DNA of 64,000 nucleotides from Maritimibacter sp. GTDB lineage: Bacteria > Pseudomonadota > Alphaproteobacteria > Rhodobacterales > Rhodobacteraceae. The notes under the pieces are model-generated. The model saw only the letters and a program-made list of their open reading frames with translations. It ran no database searches and had not been told where the DNA came from. Within the stretch, counting starts at the first letter, position 1, and the number at the start of each line of letters is the position of its first letter. Position numbers and translations under genes: made by a program. Where the stretch lies: contig CP051232.1 in NCBI GenBank assembly GCA_017792445.1, positions 4,128,001-4,192,000 of the forward strand. Direction: 5' to 3'. Below, in pieces: positions 10,161 through 18,616 of this stretch.

Positions 10161-11237
10161 ATGAACCAGCTTGCCCGAGTTTCCGCCGCCGCGATCTGGA
10201 AGGACAGCGAGATGCTGGAATGCACCTCGGTCCTGCCCGAGGTGCCCAACACCCGCACCTTCACTTTCCAGTCGCCCTCGGGCGCGCTGTTCGACTTCCT
10301 GCCGGGCCAGTTCCTGACGCTGGAACTGCCGGTTCCGGGCGGCCCGGTCTGGCGCACCTTCACCATCTCCTCCTCGCCGTCGCGGCCGATGTCGCTGACG
10401 GTCACGGTGAAGGCGCAACCCGGCAGCATCGGCGCGCGCTGGATGATCGACCACCTCGAACCCGGCATGCGGATCAAGGCAATGGGTCCGGCGGGCCTGT
10501 TCAGCTACATGAACCACGAGGCGCCGAAGTACCTGTTCATCTCGGCCGGTTCGGGCATCACGCCGCTGATGTCGATGACGACTTACCTGTACGACGCCGG
10601 CGCCGAACCCGACATCGTGTTCATCAACTGCGCCAAGCGCCCGTCCGAGATCATTTTCCGCGAGCGGCTGGAGCACATGGCAAGCCGTCTGCCCGGCATC
10701 GACCTGCGCTGGGTGGTCGAGGAACCCGACCGCTATCGTCCGTGGACCGGCTATCAGGGCATGTTCAACCAGCTGATGCTGGGCCTGATGGCCCCCGATT
10801 ATCTGGATCGCGAGGTGTTCTGCTGCGGCCCCGAGCCCTTCATGCAGGCCGTCCGCGACGCGCTGGCGGGCCTCGGCTTCGACATGGACCGCTACCATCA
10901 AGAGAGCTTTCAGGCCCCGGTCGAAACCGCGGATCAGGAAGCGCCCTTCGACGACGTCGTGCCGGAAGAAGACGCAATGGCCGAGGTGGTCTTCGCCGCG
11001 TCCGGCGTCACCGCACAGGTCCCCGAGACCGAGACCATCCTGGGCGCCGCGCGCGCCAATGGTCTCAACATCCCGTCGGGCTGCACCTTCGGGATCTGCG
11101 GCACCTGCAAGACCCGCAAGATCTCGGGCGAGGTCCACATGGTCCACAACGGCGGCATCTCCGAGGACGACATCGCCGAGGGATACATCCTCGCCTGTTG
11201 TTCGCATCCCATCGGGAAGGTCGAGGTGGAGATCTGA
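10161..11237 (+). CDS. gbcB: Glycine betaine monooxygenase, reductase subunit (GbcB-type)
   Basis: 358 residues from the ATG at 10161, with GGAG nine bases upstream inside the end of gbcA. Domain order is a ferredoxin-reductase FAD domain (about 10-115, with WRTFTISSSPS), an NAD domain (about 120-235, ISAGSGITPLMSM and FCCGPEPFM), and a C-terminal plant-type [2Fe-2S] domain (about 275-358, with SGCTFGICGTCKT and a later Cys in LACCSHP). It passes electrons from NAD(P)H to the Rieske oxygenase encoded just upstream. Confidence 0.88.
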   Translation: MNQLARVSAAAIWKDSEMLECTSVLPEVPNTRTFTFQSPSGALFDFLPGQFLTLELPVPGGPVWRTFTISSSPSRPMSLTVTVKAQPGSIGARWMIDHLEPGMRIKAMGPAGLFSYMNHEAPKYLFISAGSGITPLMSMTTYLYDAGAEPDIVFINCAKRPSEIIFRERLEHMASRLPGIDLRWVVEEPDRYRPWTGYQGMFNQLMLGLMAPDYLDREVFCCGPEPFMQAVRDALAGLGFDMDRYHQESFQAPVETADQEAPFDDVVPEEDAMAEVVFAASGVTAQVPETETILGAARANGLNIPSGCTFGICGTCKTRKISGEVHMVHNGGISEDDIAEGYILACCSHPIGKVEVEI

Positions 11238-11250
11238 CGAGCCGTCCGGC

Positions 11251-12051
11251 CTACAGGCCCAGCACCAGCGGACAGTGATCCGAGACCTCGGGGTCGTGGA
11301 TCACGTCGAAACCGCGCAGGTCCCGCTCGCGGTTCACAAGCATATAGTCCGCGAACCGTCCCGGCTTCGTGTAGTGCGACGTGCGGGTCGTCTCAAAGCC
11401 GCGCCCGGTCACCAGTTCGGACAGACCGGCTTCGGCCAGGATGGCCAGCGTCTCGCTTCCCGGCTCGACGTTGAAGTCGCCGCAGACAACAACCGTGTCT
11501 TCGGGCCCGGACACCTGCCGTGACAGGTCGAGCAGCCGGCGGGCCTGCACCGCGCGTTCCGGCGTGTCCATCTTGCCGCGCAGATCGCGCAGCCCGTGCA
11601 TATGCGTCACGCTGACGGTCCGGCCCGCGCCATGGTCGTACAGCCTCACCCCATGTGCGCTGCGGGAACGCGGGTGCGCGCCGAAACCATCGGGCGCGTA
11701 ATCCTTGTGAACGAAGCCCTGCGCCTGACCGATCACCGGCAGCGCGCGATGCACGAAGGTCGCCAGTCCCCATTGCGACGGGATCGACCGGTCCGCGTCC
11801 CACAACTCGCCCTGCGCGGCCGGGCAGAACACCGCCACGTGATCGGGAAGCGCCCGCGACACGTCGCGGAACAGGTTGGCCCGCTGCGGCAGGACGTGAT
11901 CGCCATCGCGATAGGTCAGCCAGTCCTTGTCCGACGCGGGGCTGTGCGTGACTTCCTGAAGGCAAAGAACATCGGGGGCGGACGCGGCAAGATAGGGCAA
12001 CAGCACCTCGTGCAGCTTTCCACCCCAGCTGTTCAGACACATGATCTTCAC
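11251..12051 (-). CDS. Endonuclease/exonuclease/phosphatase family protein
   Basis: 266 residues. The fold's metal and catalytic motifs are present: CLNSWGG at the start, LCLQEV (Glu), VVVCGDFNVEPGS (Asp/Asn) and the terminal SDHCPLVLGL (Asp-His). No signal peptide is seen, so it is probably cytoplasmic. Members cut DNA/RNA, phospholipids or phosphoesters; nothing here decides between them. I used the GTG at 12051, which has a GAGGGG ribosome site; an in-frame ATG at 12042 is possible. It is convergent with gbcB, 13 bases apart, and not part of that operon. Confidence 0.8.
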   Translation of the reverse strand: MKIMCLNSWGGKLHEVLLPYLAASAPDVLCLQEVTHSPASDKDWLTYRDGDHVLPQRANLFRDVSRALPDHVAVFCPAAQGELWDADRSIPSQWGLATFVHRALPVIGQAQGFVHKDYAPDGFGAHPRSRSAHGVRLYDHGAGRTVSVTHMHGLRDLRGKMDTPERAVQARRLLDLSRQVSGPEDTVVVCGDFNVEPGSETLAILAEAGLSELVTGRGFETTRTSHYTKPGRFADYMLVNRERDLRGFDVIHDPEVSDHCPLVLGL

Positions 12052-12209
12052 GGCAATGCCCCCTCGCCTTCCCGTGGCCGACTATCGAAGCTTCAAAGCG
12101 GAACGGCAAGCTCGCCCCGCCGCGCCGGTTCGCATCGGCGCCAAGCCCATGGCAAACACCGATCCCCGGCCCCGAGGGGGCGGTATTCCATTCACCTGTT
12201 CGGAAAATT

Positions 12210-12296
12210 TGGTGCGGTCGAGAAGACTCGAACTTCCACGGGAGTTACCCCACAGCGACCTCAACGCTGCGCGTCTACCAATTCCGCCACGACCGC
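12210..12296 (-). tRNA. tRNA-Leu (anticodon GAG)
   Basis: On the minus strand, acceptor arms GCGGTCG and CGACCGC pair perfectly, followed by ACCA, so CCA is encoded. The D arm has the class II TGGCGGAATTGGTAGAC pattern. The anticodon stem CAGCG/CGCTG encloses TTGAGGT, anticodon GAG (plus-strand 12260-12262). A long variable arm (GGGGTAACTCCC) is typical of leucine. The T arm contains TTCGAGT. Reads CUC/CUU codons. Confidence 0.97.
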
Positions 12297-12394
12297 ACTC
12301 TGAATTGGTGGCGGGGGTTTAACCGAGGCTTCGGGCGATGTGAAGAGCGATTTTGCACCCGTACGACAAAAAGCGCCGCGTGCCGTAAAGGCAT

Positions 12395-12428
12395 GAAAAA
12401 GCCCGGGCCGCGCGGGGCGGTCCGGGCC
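12395..12428 (-). terminator. Rho-independent terminator of the peptidoglycan-binding protein gene
   Basis: On the minus strand a GC-rich hairpin (GCCCGG-A-CCGC with GCGG-CCCGGGC) is followed by TTTTT, beginning about 20 bases after the stop at 12450. Confidence 0.8.
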
Positions 12429-12449
12429 ATTCCGTCACCGATCAGACGA

Positions 12450-13754
12450 TCAGTTGCCCGTGTTGATCACCGGCAGTTTGCCTTTCGACGAGGTGTTCTT
12501 CGCCGCCGAGGACGGAGCGCCGCCGTTCAGGCGATAGACCGCCTCGTTCACCAGCGCGCCGCGCACGCCGTCGGCGGAGCCGAACACCGGGGTCGCACCC
12601 GCGTCCAGCTCGTCGGTGGTCCAGACCAGCCAGTCAACGCCACGGTCCTGATTCTCGGACACGCCGAAGCCGTGGTACAGGTGGTGACCCATCAGCTCGC
12701 CATAGGCGGCCTCGTCCAGCGCGACCAGCACCAGGGCCGAGCCGAGCGCGACGGTCAGGTCATCCTTCTTATAGCCAACGCCCAGGCAGATCTGCGCGGT
12801 CGAGGCCAGCTGGCTGCGGTCGGTGCCGCTGTCGGTGATGAACTGGTCCACCGCGGCGACGACGTCGGCGCGGTCCTTGCCGGGCAGCATCGACACATAG
12901 CTTTGCACCACCGGACCCAGCGCCTCGCACTGTGCCTCGATGTCGGCCATGGTCACACCCTGCACGCCGCTTGCCAGCGCGGCCGAGGCGTCGATCGCTT
13001 CGGCGCGGGCGCCGCAGAACGCCTGGTTCAGCGCGGGAACCGGATCGGTCATACCCGCCAGCGTGATGCGCGGGCCGGTGACGTCAGAGCCCGAGCAGAA
13101 GTCGGCGAGGTTGCCCTTGCCGGTCGGCACCGGGATCAGCGGCAGGCCCATCGGCTTGTCGTTGCTGGCCACTTCCGGCGTGGCGGTTTCCGGCACGGTG
13201 ACGGTCCCAAGGTCGGTGTCCATCGTCGCCACCGTGGGCGTGCTGGAGGTCGACCCGGACCCGGCAGGCGGGCCAAGCACCAGGTTGCGCTGCGACACCA
13301 GCAGGGCGCGGCTGCCCATCGGATCGGTGCTGATCAGCTGGGTGACGTCGTAGCCGCCGGCCTGACCACGGTTGTAGGCCGAAATCAGGATGTCATGCTC
13401 GACCGCGGTCAGCTTGCCGGTCTGCGGGAAGTTGAGGAACGCCTGATAGGCGCGCACGGCGGCCGCGGTGCGGGCGCCGAAGACGCCGTCGGCGTAACCT
13501 GCGTTGAACGAGAAGTAGTTCAGCGCGTTCTGGGTGACGCGATTCGCCGCGCGCTGCGGGCTGTCGGGCCGAACCACCACGGTGGTGCGCTTCGGCGGTT
13601 TGTTCTTGTTGGCTTCGTTCACCGCGATGCCGGTGATGACACCGCCGACGATGGCGCCAAGGATCGCGTCCCCGGCATCGGCTGCCGCACGCTGTGCCGG
13701 GCTGGCGAGCGTTGCAGCAATGGCAGCCACCGCAATCAGTTTTCTTATCAACAT
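12450..13754 (-). CDS. Exported peptidoglycan-binding domain protein
   Basis: 434 residues with AGGAGGGG before the ATG at 13754. A signal peptide covers residues 1-25 (AIAATLASPAQRAAA). A glycine-zipper-like segment follows (GDAILGAIVGGVITGIAV), then a PG_binding_1 domain at about 65-130 with the hallmark YADGVFGARTAAAVRAYQ. The C-terminal 250 residues have several cysteines and no recognised domain. Its likely location is the periplasm, attached to the cell wall. It is divergent from lipB over 136 bases and ends at a strong terminator, so it is a single-gene unit. Confidence 0.8.
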   Translation of the reverse strand: MLIRKLIAVAAIAATLASPAQRAAADAGDAILGAIVGGVITGIAVNEANKNKPPKRTTVVVRPDSPQRAANRVTQNALNYFSFNAGYADGVFGARTAAAVRAYQAFLNFPQTGKLTAVEHDILISAYNRGQAGGYDVTQLISTDPMGSRALLVSQRNLVLGPPAGSGSTSSTPTVATMDTDLGTVTVPETATPEVASNDKPMGLPLIPVPTGKGNLADFCSGSDVTGPRITLAGMTDPVPALNQAFCGARAEAIDASAALASGVQGVTMADIEAQCEALGPVVQSYVSMLPGKDRADVVAAVDQFITDSGTDRSQLASTAQICLGVGYKKDDLTVALGSALVLVALDEAAYGELMGHHLYHGFGVSENQDRGVDWLVWTTDELDAGATPVFGSADGVRGALVNEAVYRLNGGAPSSAAKNTSSKGKLPVINTGN

Positions 13755-13890
13755 TCGGACCCCTCCTGGGACTTAAATCAACTCGGATACCCTCGTGTAC
13801 CACATTAGTGTCGCCGGAGCAGCCGTTTCGGTGCAATACCGAAATACCCGACCTCTGGACTTTGTCCGTTTTTTCAGGTGAATGCGCGCC

Positions 13891-14541
13891 ATGGTAGAAT
13901 GGATCACCTCTGACGGTCCCGTCGGGTACGAGGACGCTGTTTCCGTTATGGAAACACGTGCCGCCGCAATCGCCGCCGGTGAGGCGGACGAGCTGATCTG
14001 GCTGGTGGAACATCCGCCGCTCTACACCGCCGGAACCTCGGCCAAGCCCTCTGACCTGACCGACCCCGACCGGTTTCCGGTGTACGACACCCGCCGTGGC
14101 GGCCAGTACACCTATCACGGGCCGGGACAGCGGGTCGTGTATGTCATGCTCGACGTCGGCCGCCGCGGCCACGACGTGCGCCGCTTCGTGCAGCAACTCG
14201 AGGAATGGGTGATCGCCACGCTCGACCGCTTCAACGTGAAGGGCGAGATCCGTGAGGGCCGCGTCGGCGTCTGGGTCGCCCGGCCCGAAAAGCCCGCCCT
14301 GCCCGACGGCGCCCCCCGCGAGGACAAGATCGCCGCCATCGGCATCCGCCTACGGAAATGGATCAGCTTCCACGGCATCTCGATCAACGTCGAGCCGGAC
14401 CTGTCCCACTTCGACGGCATCGTCCCCTGCGGCATCACCGGCCACGGCGTCACCAGCCTCGTCGACCTCGGCCTGCCGGTCACGATGGACGACCTGGACG
14501 TCGCGCTGAAGATGACGTTCGACGAGGTGTTCGGCGGCTAG
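13891..14541 (+). CDS. lipB: Octanoyltransferase LipB
   Basis: 216 residues. Family motifs are [17 protein letters not shown] near residue 70, the catalytic lysine in [18 protein letters not shown] and the catalytic cysteine in [12 protein letters not shown]. It transfers octanoyl groups from acyl carrier protein to lipoyl domains, the first step of lipoate synthesis. Two ATGs compete: 13882 is only one base after the AGGTG ribosome site, whereas 13891 is ten bases after it, so 13891 is preferred. lipA is not in the window. Confidence 0.94.
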   Translation: MVEWITSDGPVGYEDAVSVMETRAAAIAAGEADELIWLVEHPPLYTAGTSAKPSDLTDPDRFPVYDTRRGGQYTYHGPGQRVVYVMLDVGRRGHDVRRFVQQLEEWVIATLDRFNVKGEIREGRVGVWVARPEKPALPDGAPREDKIAAIGIRLRKWISFHGISINVEPDLSHFDGIVPCGITGHGVTSLVDLGLPVTMDDLDVALKMTFDEVFGG

Positions 14542-14553
14542 CGGCCCCGTGGC

Positions 14554-15366
14554 CTATTCCTCGGCGATGACGACTTCGGTGGGGAAGCAGGCCGCTTCCC
14601 GTCCGGGAGACACCATGACGCAATCGCAGATCTTCCGGATCTCGTCACCAGCGTCCTCGCTTACCTCATCCAGCTTGTCCGCTTCCTCGTAGCATTGCTC
14701 GATCGAAAGATCCGCAAGATCGGTGGACATGCCCGGAATCGGGAGCGATCTGCAGGCTTTCGAGCTCCAATTCTCAAGAGGTGGAAAGCCGGCCATCTCG
14801 CGAAGCTTTTCCATTTCCTCAAGCGTCATACACGCATCACTTATCTCAAGAACCGTGACGGCCACGACCGTGAGGGCGCCCACGAAGGGAGCGGCCTCCA
14901 ACGGAATAGACCCAAGGTTGCGGACTGCACCGATGTAGGTGCGTCTGGCGATGCGTTCTCCAATGTCGTCAAACTGGCTTCTGACTATCTTTGCATCCGC
15001 AACCGCATCGGCATTGGACCGGATCGTCTTGTTGAGTTCGTCGACCCGACCCGTCAGCTTCCGCTTCTCCAGGTCCAGATCCGCGTTCCGCCGCTTGGTC
15101 TCTACCAGATCATCGTCCAGGCGCTTGTTGCGATTTTTCAGATCGCCATTCTCGCGTTCCAGCTCCACCCGCCGCTTCTTTTCCGCATCCAGTTCCTTGC
15201 GCGTATCGGCGAGCTCGGTTGCCACCCACGACCGTTGGAACAGCCGTTCTGCCAAGCCGGACACGAAGTTTCCCAACCCGCTGACGACGAAGCTCATGAT
15301 GTTGACGAACAGCACGACCGTCAGGACCAGTGCCGACTTCAACAGCCGTCGCAACCATTTCGTCAT
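14554..15366 (-). CDS. Membrane-anchored coiled-coil protein of unknown function
   Basis: 270 residues from the ATG at 15366 (GGGGAAG upstream). Residues 9-35 form one membrane helix (SALVLTVVLFVNIMSFVVSG). Residues 48-115 are a charged heptad-rich coiled coil (RKELDAEKKRRVELEREN onward, then RKLTGRVDELNKTI). A second hydrophobic segment lies near 150-180 (PFVGALTVVAVTVLEIS), and the C-terminal part has seven cysteines, which suggests a periplasmic disulfide-bonded domain. I do not recognise the family. It lies 49 bases downstream of the ankyrin-repeat gene on the same strand, so the two probably form an operon. Confidence 0.6.
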   Translation of the reverse strand: MTKWLRRLLKSALVLTVVLFVNIMSFVVSGLGNFVSGLAERLFQRSWVATELADTRKELDAEKKRRVELERENGDLKNRNKRLDDDLVETKRRNADLDLEKRKLTGRVDELNKTIRSNADAVADAKIVRSQFDDIGERIARRTYIGAVRNLGSIPLEAAPFVGALTVVAVTVLEISDACMTLEEMEKLREMAGFPPLENWSSKACRSLPIPGMSTDLADLSIEQCYEEADKLDEVSEDAGDEIRKICDCVMVSPGREAACFPTEVVIAEE

Positions 15367-15415
15367 GACTTCCCCTTTTCGCCGCGGGTCCCGTGCCGGG
15401 CTTTCATAGCTGTAT

Positions 15416-16333
15416 CTACGGACATGCCTGGTGGAGGTCCCAGTACGTCGCGTCGCGTTCGAGGTTCGGGTTGGCATCGAACAGCTTCTTGGCCGTGCGC
15501 CCTTTGTCGTCCTCGGCGCAGGCCGTTTCCTGATCGGTGGCGGTATAGACCAAAGCCCAGAGTTCCGCGTCCTGCGCGTAGGCTGCAGCAAGCATCAGGG
15601 GCGTGATGCCTTCATCCGACGCCGCCGTCAGGTCGGCTCCAAGGTCGATCAGCATGGCCACCGACGCCAACTCAGGCGGCTGCGGGTCCGAGGTCGCCGG
15701 TCCACGAAGTGCGCGATGAAGCGGCGTGAACCCATCGCCATCCTCTTCGTTGATCTTGGCGCCGGAGGCGATCAGCGACATTATGACCTCTGGCTCTGCC
15801 ACCTCCGCCGCGATGTGCAGCGCGTGCTGGCCGTCCGCGTCGACGGCAAGGGGGTCGGCTCCCGCTGCCAGCAACGCCCTGACCAGATCGGCGACGCCCC
15901 GGCGAGCGACGGCCAGGTGCAGCGGCGTCGTCTCACATCGCCCGAACAGGCACTCGTCGTCGCTGACGCCCGCATCAATTTCCGCGCCCCAGTTGACCAG
16001 CGCCGACACGTGTCCGGGCACATTTCCTTCCGCCGCCAAAGCATGAAGCGGCGTCCAGAGCCTTGCGTCCCGGACCTCGACGCTGGCGCCCATTTTCAGC
16101 AAGGCATGGGTCACCGCCGGGTCCGGACTGTGCATGACGGCCATGTGAAGCGGTGTCCGCCCCACCCCATCGCGGGCCATGAGTTGATCGTCGCCCGGGC
16201 AAACCGACATGGCTTCCGGCCCGGCATCGGCAAAATAGCCGGGATCCAGAGCATCGCATTCCGCGGCCGCCGCGACGGGTACACAGGTCAACACCAACCC
16301 GACGACAAACGCGGTCCTTTGTGAAATTCTCAA
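15416..16333 (-). CDS. Exported ankyrin-repeat protein
   Basis: 305 residues from a TTG at 16333, eight bases after a GGAGA ribosome site; a TTG at 16348 is the alternative, and there is no upstream ATG. A signal peptide ends at VPVAAAAEC. At least five ankyrin repeats follow (GRTPLHMAVMH, LWTPLHALAAE, TTPLHLAVARRG, GQHALHIAAEV, GFTPLHRALRG, GITPLMLAAAY). Paired cysteines (CLFGRC; ETACAEDD) suggest a periplasmic, disulfide-containing protein. Ankyrin arrays bind other proteins, and the coiled-coil gene just downstream could encode the partner. Its function is otherwise unknown. Confidence 0.75.
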   Translation of the reverse strand: MRISQRTAFVVGLVLTCVPVAAAAECDALDPGYFADAGPEAMSVCPGDDQLMARDGVGRTPLHMAVMHSPDPAVTHALLKMGASVEVRDARLWTPLHALAAEGNVPGHVSALVNWGAEIDAGVSDDECLFGRCETTPLHLAVARRGVADLVRALLAAGADPLAVDADGQHALHIAAEVAEPEVIMSLIASGAKINEEDGDGFTPLHRALRGPATSDPQPPELASVAMLIDLGADLTAASDEGITPLMLAAAYAQDAELWALVYTATDQETACAEDDKGRTAKKLFDANPNLERDATYWDLHQACP

Positions 16334-16575
16334 TTTATTCGTCTCCAACTGACCGGTTTTCGTGGACTGAGTTCTTTATTCGGGGTTTTTGGCAATACAG
16401 ACAAACTGGAACGATCATACAAGACAGTTCCGATGCTTAACGCGGCTCAGTTGCCGCGACGGCATTTTCCTCCCCGTCAGGTCCGGAATTCCAGACCGTA
16501 TGGAATCCGTTAATTTTAATGAAACCTTTAGGCGATTTATAACGTTGTCAGGATGAACAGCAGGAGAGATTTCCA

Positions 16576-16656
16576 ATGAACGCTCAAATGCTCTTTCTGA
16601 CGATGGTCGGGCTTGGCATGGCTCTCATCGTTCCGATCGCCGCGGTGGCCGGCTAA
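16576..16656 (+). CDS. 26-residue hydrophobic peptide (small membrane protein)
   Basis: An ATG at 16576 is nine bases after AGGAG (16562-16566) and opens 26 codons ending in TAA. The product is one hydrophobic helix: it starts MNAQMLFLTMVGLGM and ends PIAAVAG, with no charged residues. Two GC-rich hairpins follow, the second with a run of nine T, so this is a complete small transcription unit. I do not recognise a family. It could act as a single-pass inner-membrane peptide, or the RNA itself could be functional. Confidence 0.6.
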   Translation: MNAQMLFLTMVGLGMALIVPIAAVAG

Positions 16657-16672
16657 CGCCACTTATGCCAAC

Positions 16673-16691
16673 GGGGGCTGCCCTAGCCCCC
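16673..16691 (+). terminator. Hairpin after the 26-residue gene
   Basis: GGGGGCT and AGCCCCC pair around a five-base loop, 16 bases after the small gene's stop. It has no T run of its own and precedes the stronger terminator at 16711. Confidence 0.55.
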
Positions 16692-16710
16692 TGTCCCTGT
16701 CCCTTGACTG

Positions 16711-16744
16711 ACGCCCCGGCCCTTGGCCGCGGGCGTTTTTTTTT
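16711..16744 (+). terminator. Strong Rho-independent terminator
   Basis: ACGCCC and GGGCGT close an inner GGCC/GGCC stem and are followed directly by nine T. On the opposite strand the tail would be A, so it serves the plus strand, i.e. the 26-residue gene. Confidence 0.85.
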
Positions 16745-16756
16745 GGCCACCCGCTG

Positions 16757-17560
16757 TCAGGCTCGCGGTTTCATCGCTTGCAGCGTGACGAAGGGCTGGT
16801 GGCCGAACAGGGTCCCCTCTTCCGCGCGCCGGTCGTGTTCCGCCAGCAGCGCATCCAGCAGGCCGGGCCCGATCAGTCCGGTCTCGACCATCTTGCGGCC
16901 GCCCATCGCGACCCAATTCCGCGCTCCGGTGCCCGTGGTGATTGTCCGGCTGGTCAGTGAGAAGCGCTCGACCGTCAGGCCAGCCGCCATCACAAGCGGG
17001 CGAAGCCGCGCTGTCAGATATTTGTCGGTCACGAAGTGCTCGGCGAAGTATTGGGCGCAAGCCTGCATCGGATCGGCAAATCCGTTTCCCAGCGACATCT
17101 TCTCGAAATCCGCGTCGCAGACAACGAGACGCCCGCCGGGTTTCAGGACGCGGGCCGCCTCGGACAGCAGACGCGCCGGATCGGGGACGTGGCTTAGGAC
17201 CGTGTGCATCACCACGTTGTCTACGGACCCGTCACCGAACCGAAGCGCCGCGCCGTCACCCGTTTCGAACGACAGGCCCGGGACCGGGGTGCCCTTCTTC
17301 GCGGCGGCGATCAGCCCCTCGGAGGGATCGATGCCAATGACCGCCCCTCCCTTCGCGCGTGCCGCGATCTGGCGCGAGATGTCACCGGACCCTGCCCCGA
17401 TCTCGATATGCACACCGCCATCCGGGAAATCGAGCCCGGCAAGGTAGTCGTCCACGATTCCGGCCATGACCGGTTCGTGGGCGCGGTTGTAGAGGACCGA
17501 CACGACCGTTTCGACAAAGTCGCTGCCGTGGGCATCCACGTTCTGAAAAGGGTCCGCCAT
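16757..17560 (-). CDS. Class I SAM-dependent methyltransferase
   Basis: 267 residues from the ATG at 17560, which has GGAG nine bases upstream; an ATG at 17575 lacks one. Motif I is VHIEIGAGSGDISRQIA, followed by acidic GIDPSEGLI. Motif II/post II is DNVVMHTVLSHVPDPARLL and motif III VLKPGGRLVVCDAD. This is the UbiE/Methyltransf_11/25 type. The substrate cannot be told from the sequence; a small molecule is more likely than nucleic acid. No operon partner: the upstream gene is divergent across 169 bases. Confidence 0.85.
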   Translation of the reverse strand: MADPFQNVDAHGSDFVETVVSVLYNRAHEPVMAGIVDDYLAGLDFPDGGVHIEIGAGSGDISRQIAARAKGGAVIGIDPSEGLIAAAKKGTPVPGLSFETGDGAALRFGDGSVDNVVMHTVLSHVPDPARLLSEAARVLKPGGRLVVCDADFEKMSLGNGFADPMQACAQYFAEHFVTDKYLTARLRPLVMAAGLTVERFSLTSRTITTGTGARNWVAMGGRKMVETGLIGPGLLDALLAEHDRRAEEGTLFGHQPFVTLQAMKPRA

Positions 17561-17729
17561 TCTCGCACGCTCCATTCCGGCACTCGGTGCATGGACCCTT
17601 GGGTATCATCGCAGCCCCCGCCGTGACAAATGCCGGCGGACACACCACCTGTCCGGGTGAAGATGTGGTATCCTTGATGTGCGAAGGCAGCGACGCAGGC
17701 AGAGACCGCTTATCCGAAAGGACGGTCCC

Positions 17730-18026
17730 ATGATCATGCGCATCTTTCAGGTCCGAACCCGCCCCGGCAAAGAGGCAGAGTTCGCCACGTTCTTCCACGA
17801 CACCGCCATCCCGCTGATGAAAGCCACCGACGGGATCGTCGAGGTTCTGCCCGGCGCGCCACGACCCGAAACCCCGCGCGAGTTCAGCTTCGTGATGGTC
17901 TGGCGCGACCTCGACGCGCTCAAGGCCTTCGTGGGTGAGGACTATGCCAGCCCGCACATCGACCCGGCAGAAGCCGAACTGGTCGAGGAACGGACGATCC
18001 GGCACTACGAACTGGTCGAGGCCTGA
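17730..18026 (+). CDS. Antibiotic biosynthesis monooxygenase (ABM) domain protein
   Basis: 98 residues. The single dimeric alpha/beta-barrel ABM domain starts IMRIFQVRTRPGKEAEFATFFHD and ends with a conserved region FSFVMVWRDLDALKAFVGEDY. These small dimers act as cofactor-free monooxygenases, haem-degrading enzymes or stress proteins; the Asn/Trp/His set of IsdG-type haem oxygenases is not evident. The ATG at 17730 has AAAGGA upstream. It is convergent with the lectin-like gene 23 bases downstream. Confidence 0.8.
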   Translation: MIMRIFQVRTRPGKEAEFATFFHDTAIPLMKATDGIVEVLPGAPRPETPREFSFVMVWRDLDALKAFVGEDYASPHIDPAEAELVEERTIRHYELVEA

Positions 18027-18049
18027 CCGCCCTCAAGGCCCTCCCTCGC

Positions 18050-18616
18050 TCAGGTCTGCCGCGTCCCGGCCCGGCGCAGAAGGCCGAAAAGACCCAGCGC
18101 GGACAGCAACAGGCCCATCCCGGCGGGAAGCGGCACCGTCTCGACGACATAGGCGCGTTTCTCGGCATAGCTCGGGCCAATGTCGTTCCATTTGCCCGCC
18201 CGGTTCATTTCGAGAAAGAACTCGCCACCCGGAACGATGTCGTTCGGCTCGCCAAGCGCCCAGTTCGTGTAGCCCCATGCTTCGCCGTCGACCCAACTCC
18301 AGCCCGCGTCCGGCGCGGGCGCAAGCGGGTGCTGGATACCGCCCAGCCATGTCGCATCCGCCGCGGTCGACAGCAGCAGCCCCTGAACAAAGGCGTTCTC
18401 GGCGGCAGAGGTGATGCTGACAAGCGCCGATTTCGGTGAAAAGGCCTTGGCCGCGAGATAGGCGTCGTGCCAGGTGATCCCCGTCACCTCGATGATGTCG
18501 TAGCGATGCTTGTTGCCCGACCACGTCACCGTGGTCGCCTCTGCGTCGTGCGGACCGGCCAGCAGCGCCGCCGCACCAAGCGCCAGGATTGCAGCCGGTT
18601 TGGTAAACAGTCTCAT
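18050..18616 (-). CDS. C-type lectin-like protein with VPLPA-CTERM sorting signal
   Basis: 188 residues, ATG at 18616 with GGGGGA upstream. A signal peptide ends near GPHDAEA. The middle is a C-type-lectin-like domain: TWHDAYLAAKAFSPKSALVSIT, WLGGI, WSWVDGEAWGYTNWALGEPND and EMNRAGKWNDI. The C-terminus is a VPLPA-CTERM tail: VPLPAGMGLLLSALGLFG followed by RRAGTR. Such tails direct processing by an exosortase and export to the cell surface or matrix; no exosortase is in this window. Likely a surface carbohydrate-binding or adhesion protein. Confidence 0.88.
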   Translation of the reverse strand: MRLFTKPAAILALGAAALLAGPHDAEATTVTWSGNKHRYDIIEVTGITWHDAYLAAKAFSPKSALVSITSAAENAFVQGLLLSTAADATWLGGIQHPLAPAPDAGWSWVDGEAWGYTNWALGEPNDIVPGGEFFLEMNRAGKWNDIGPSYAEKRAYVVETVPLPAGMGLLLSALGLFGLLRRAGTRQT

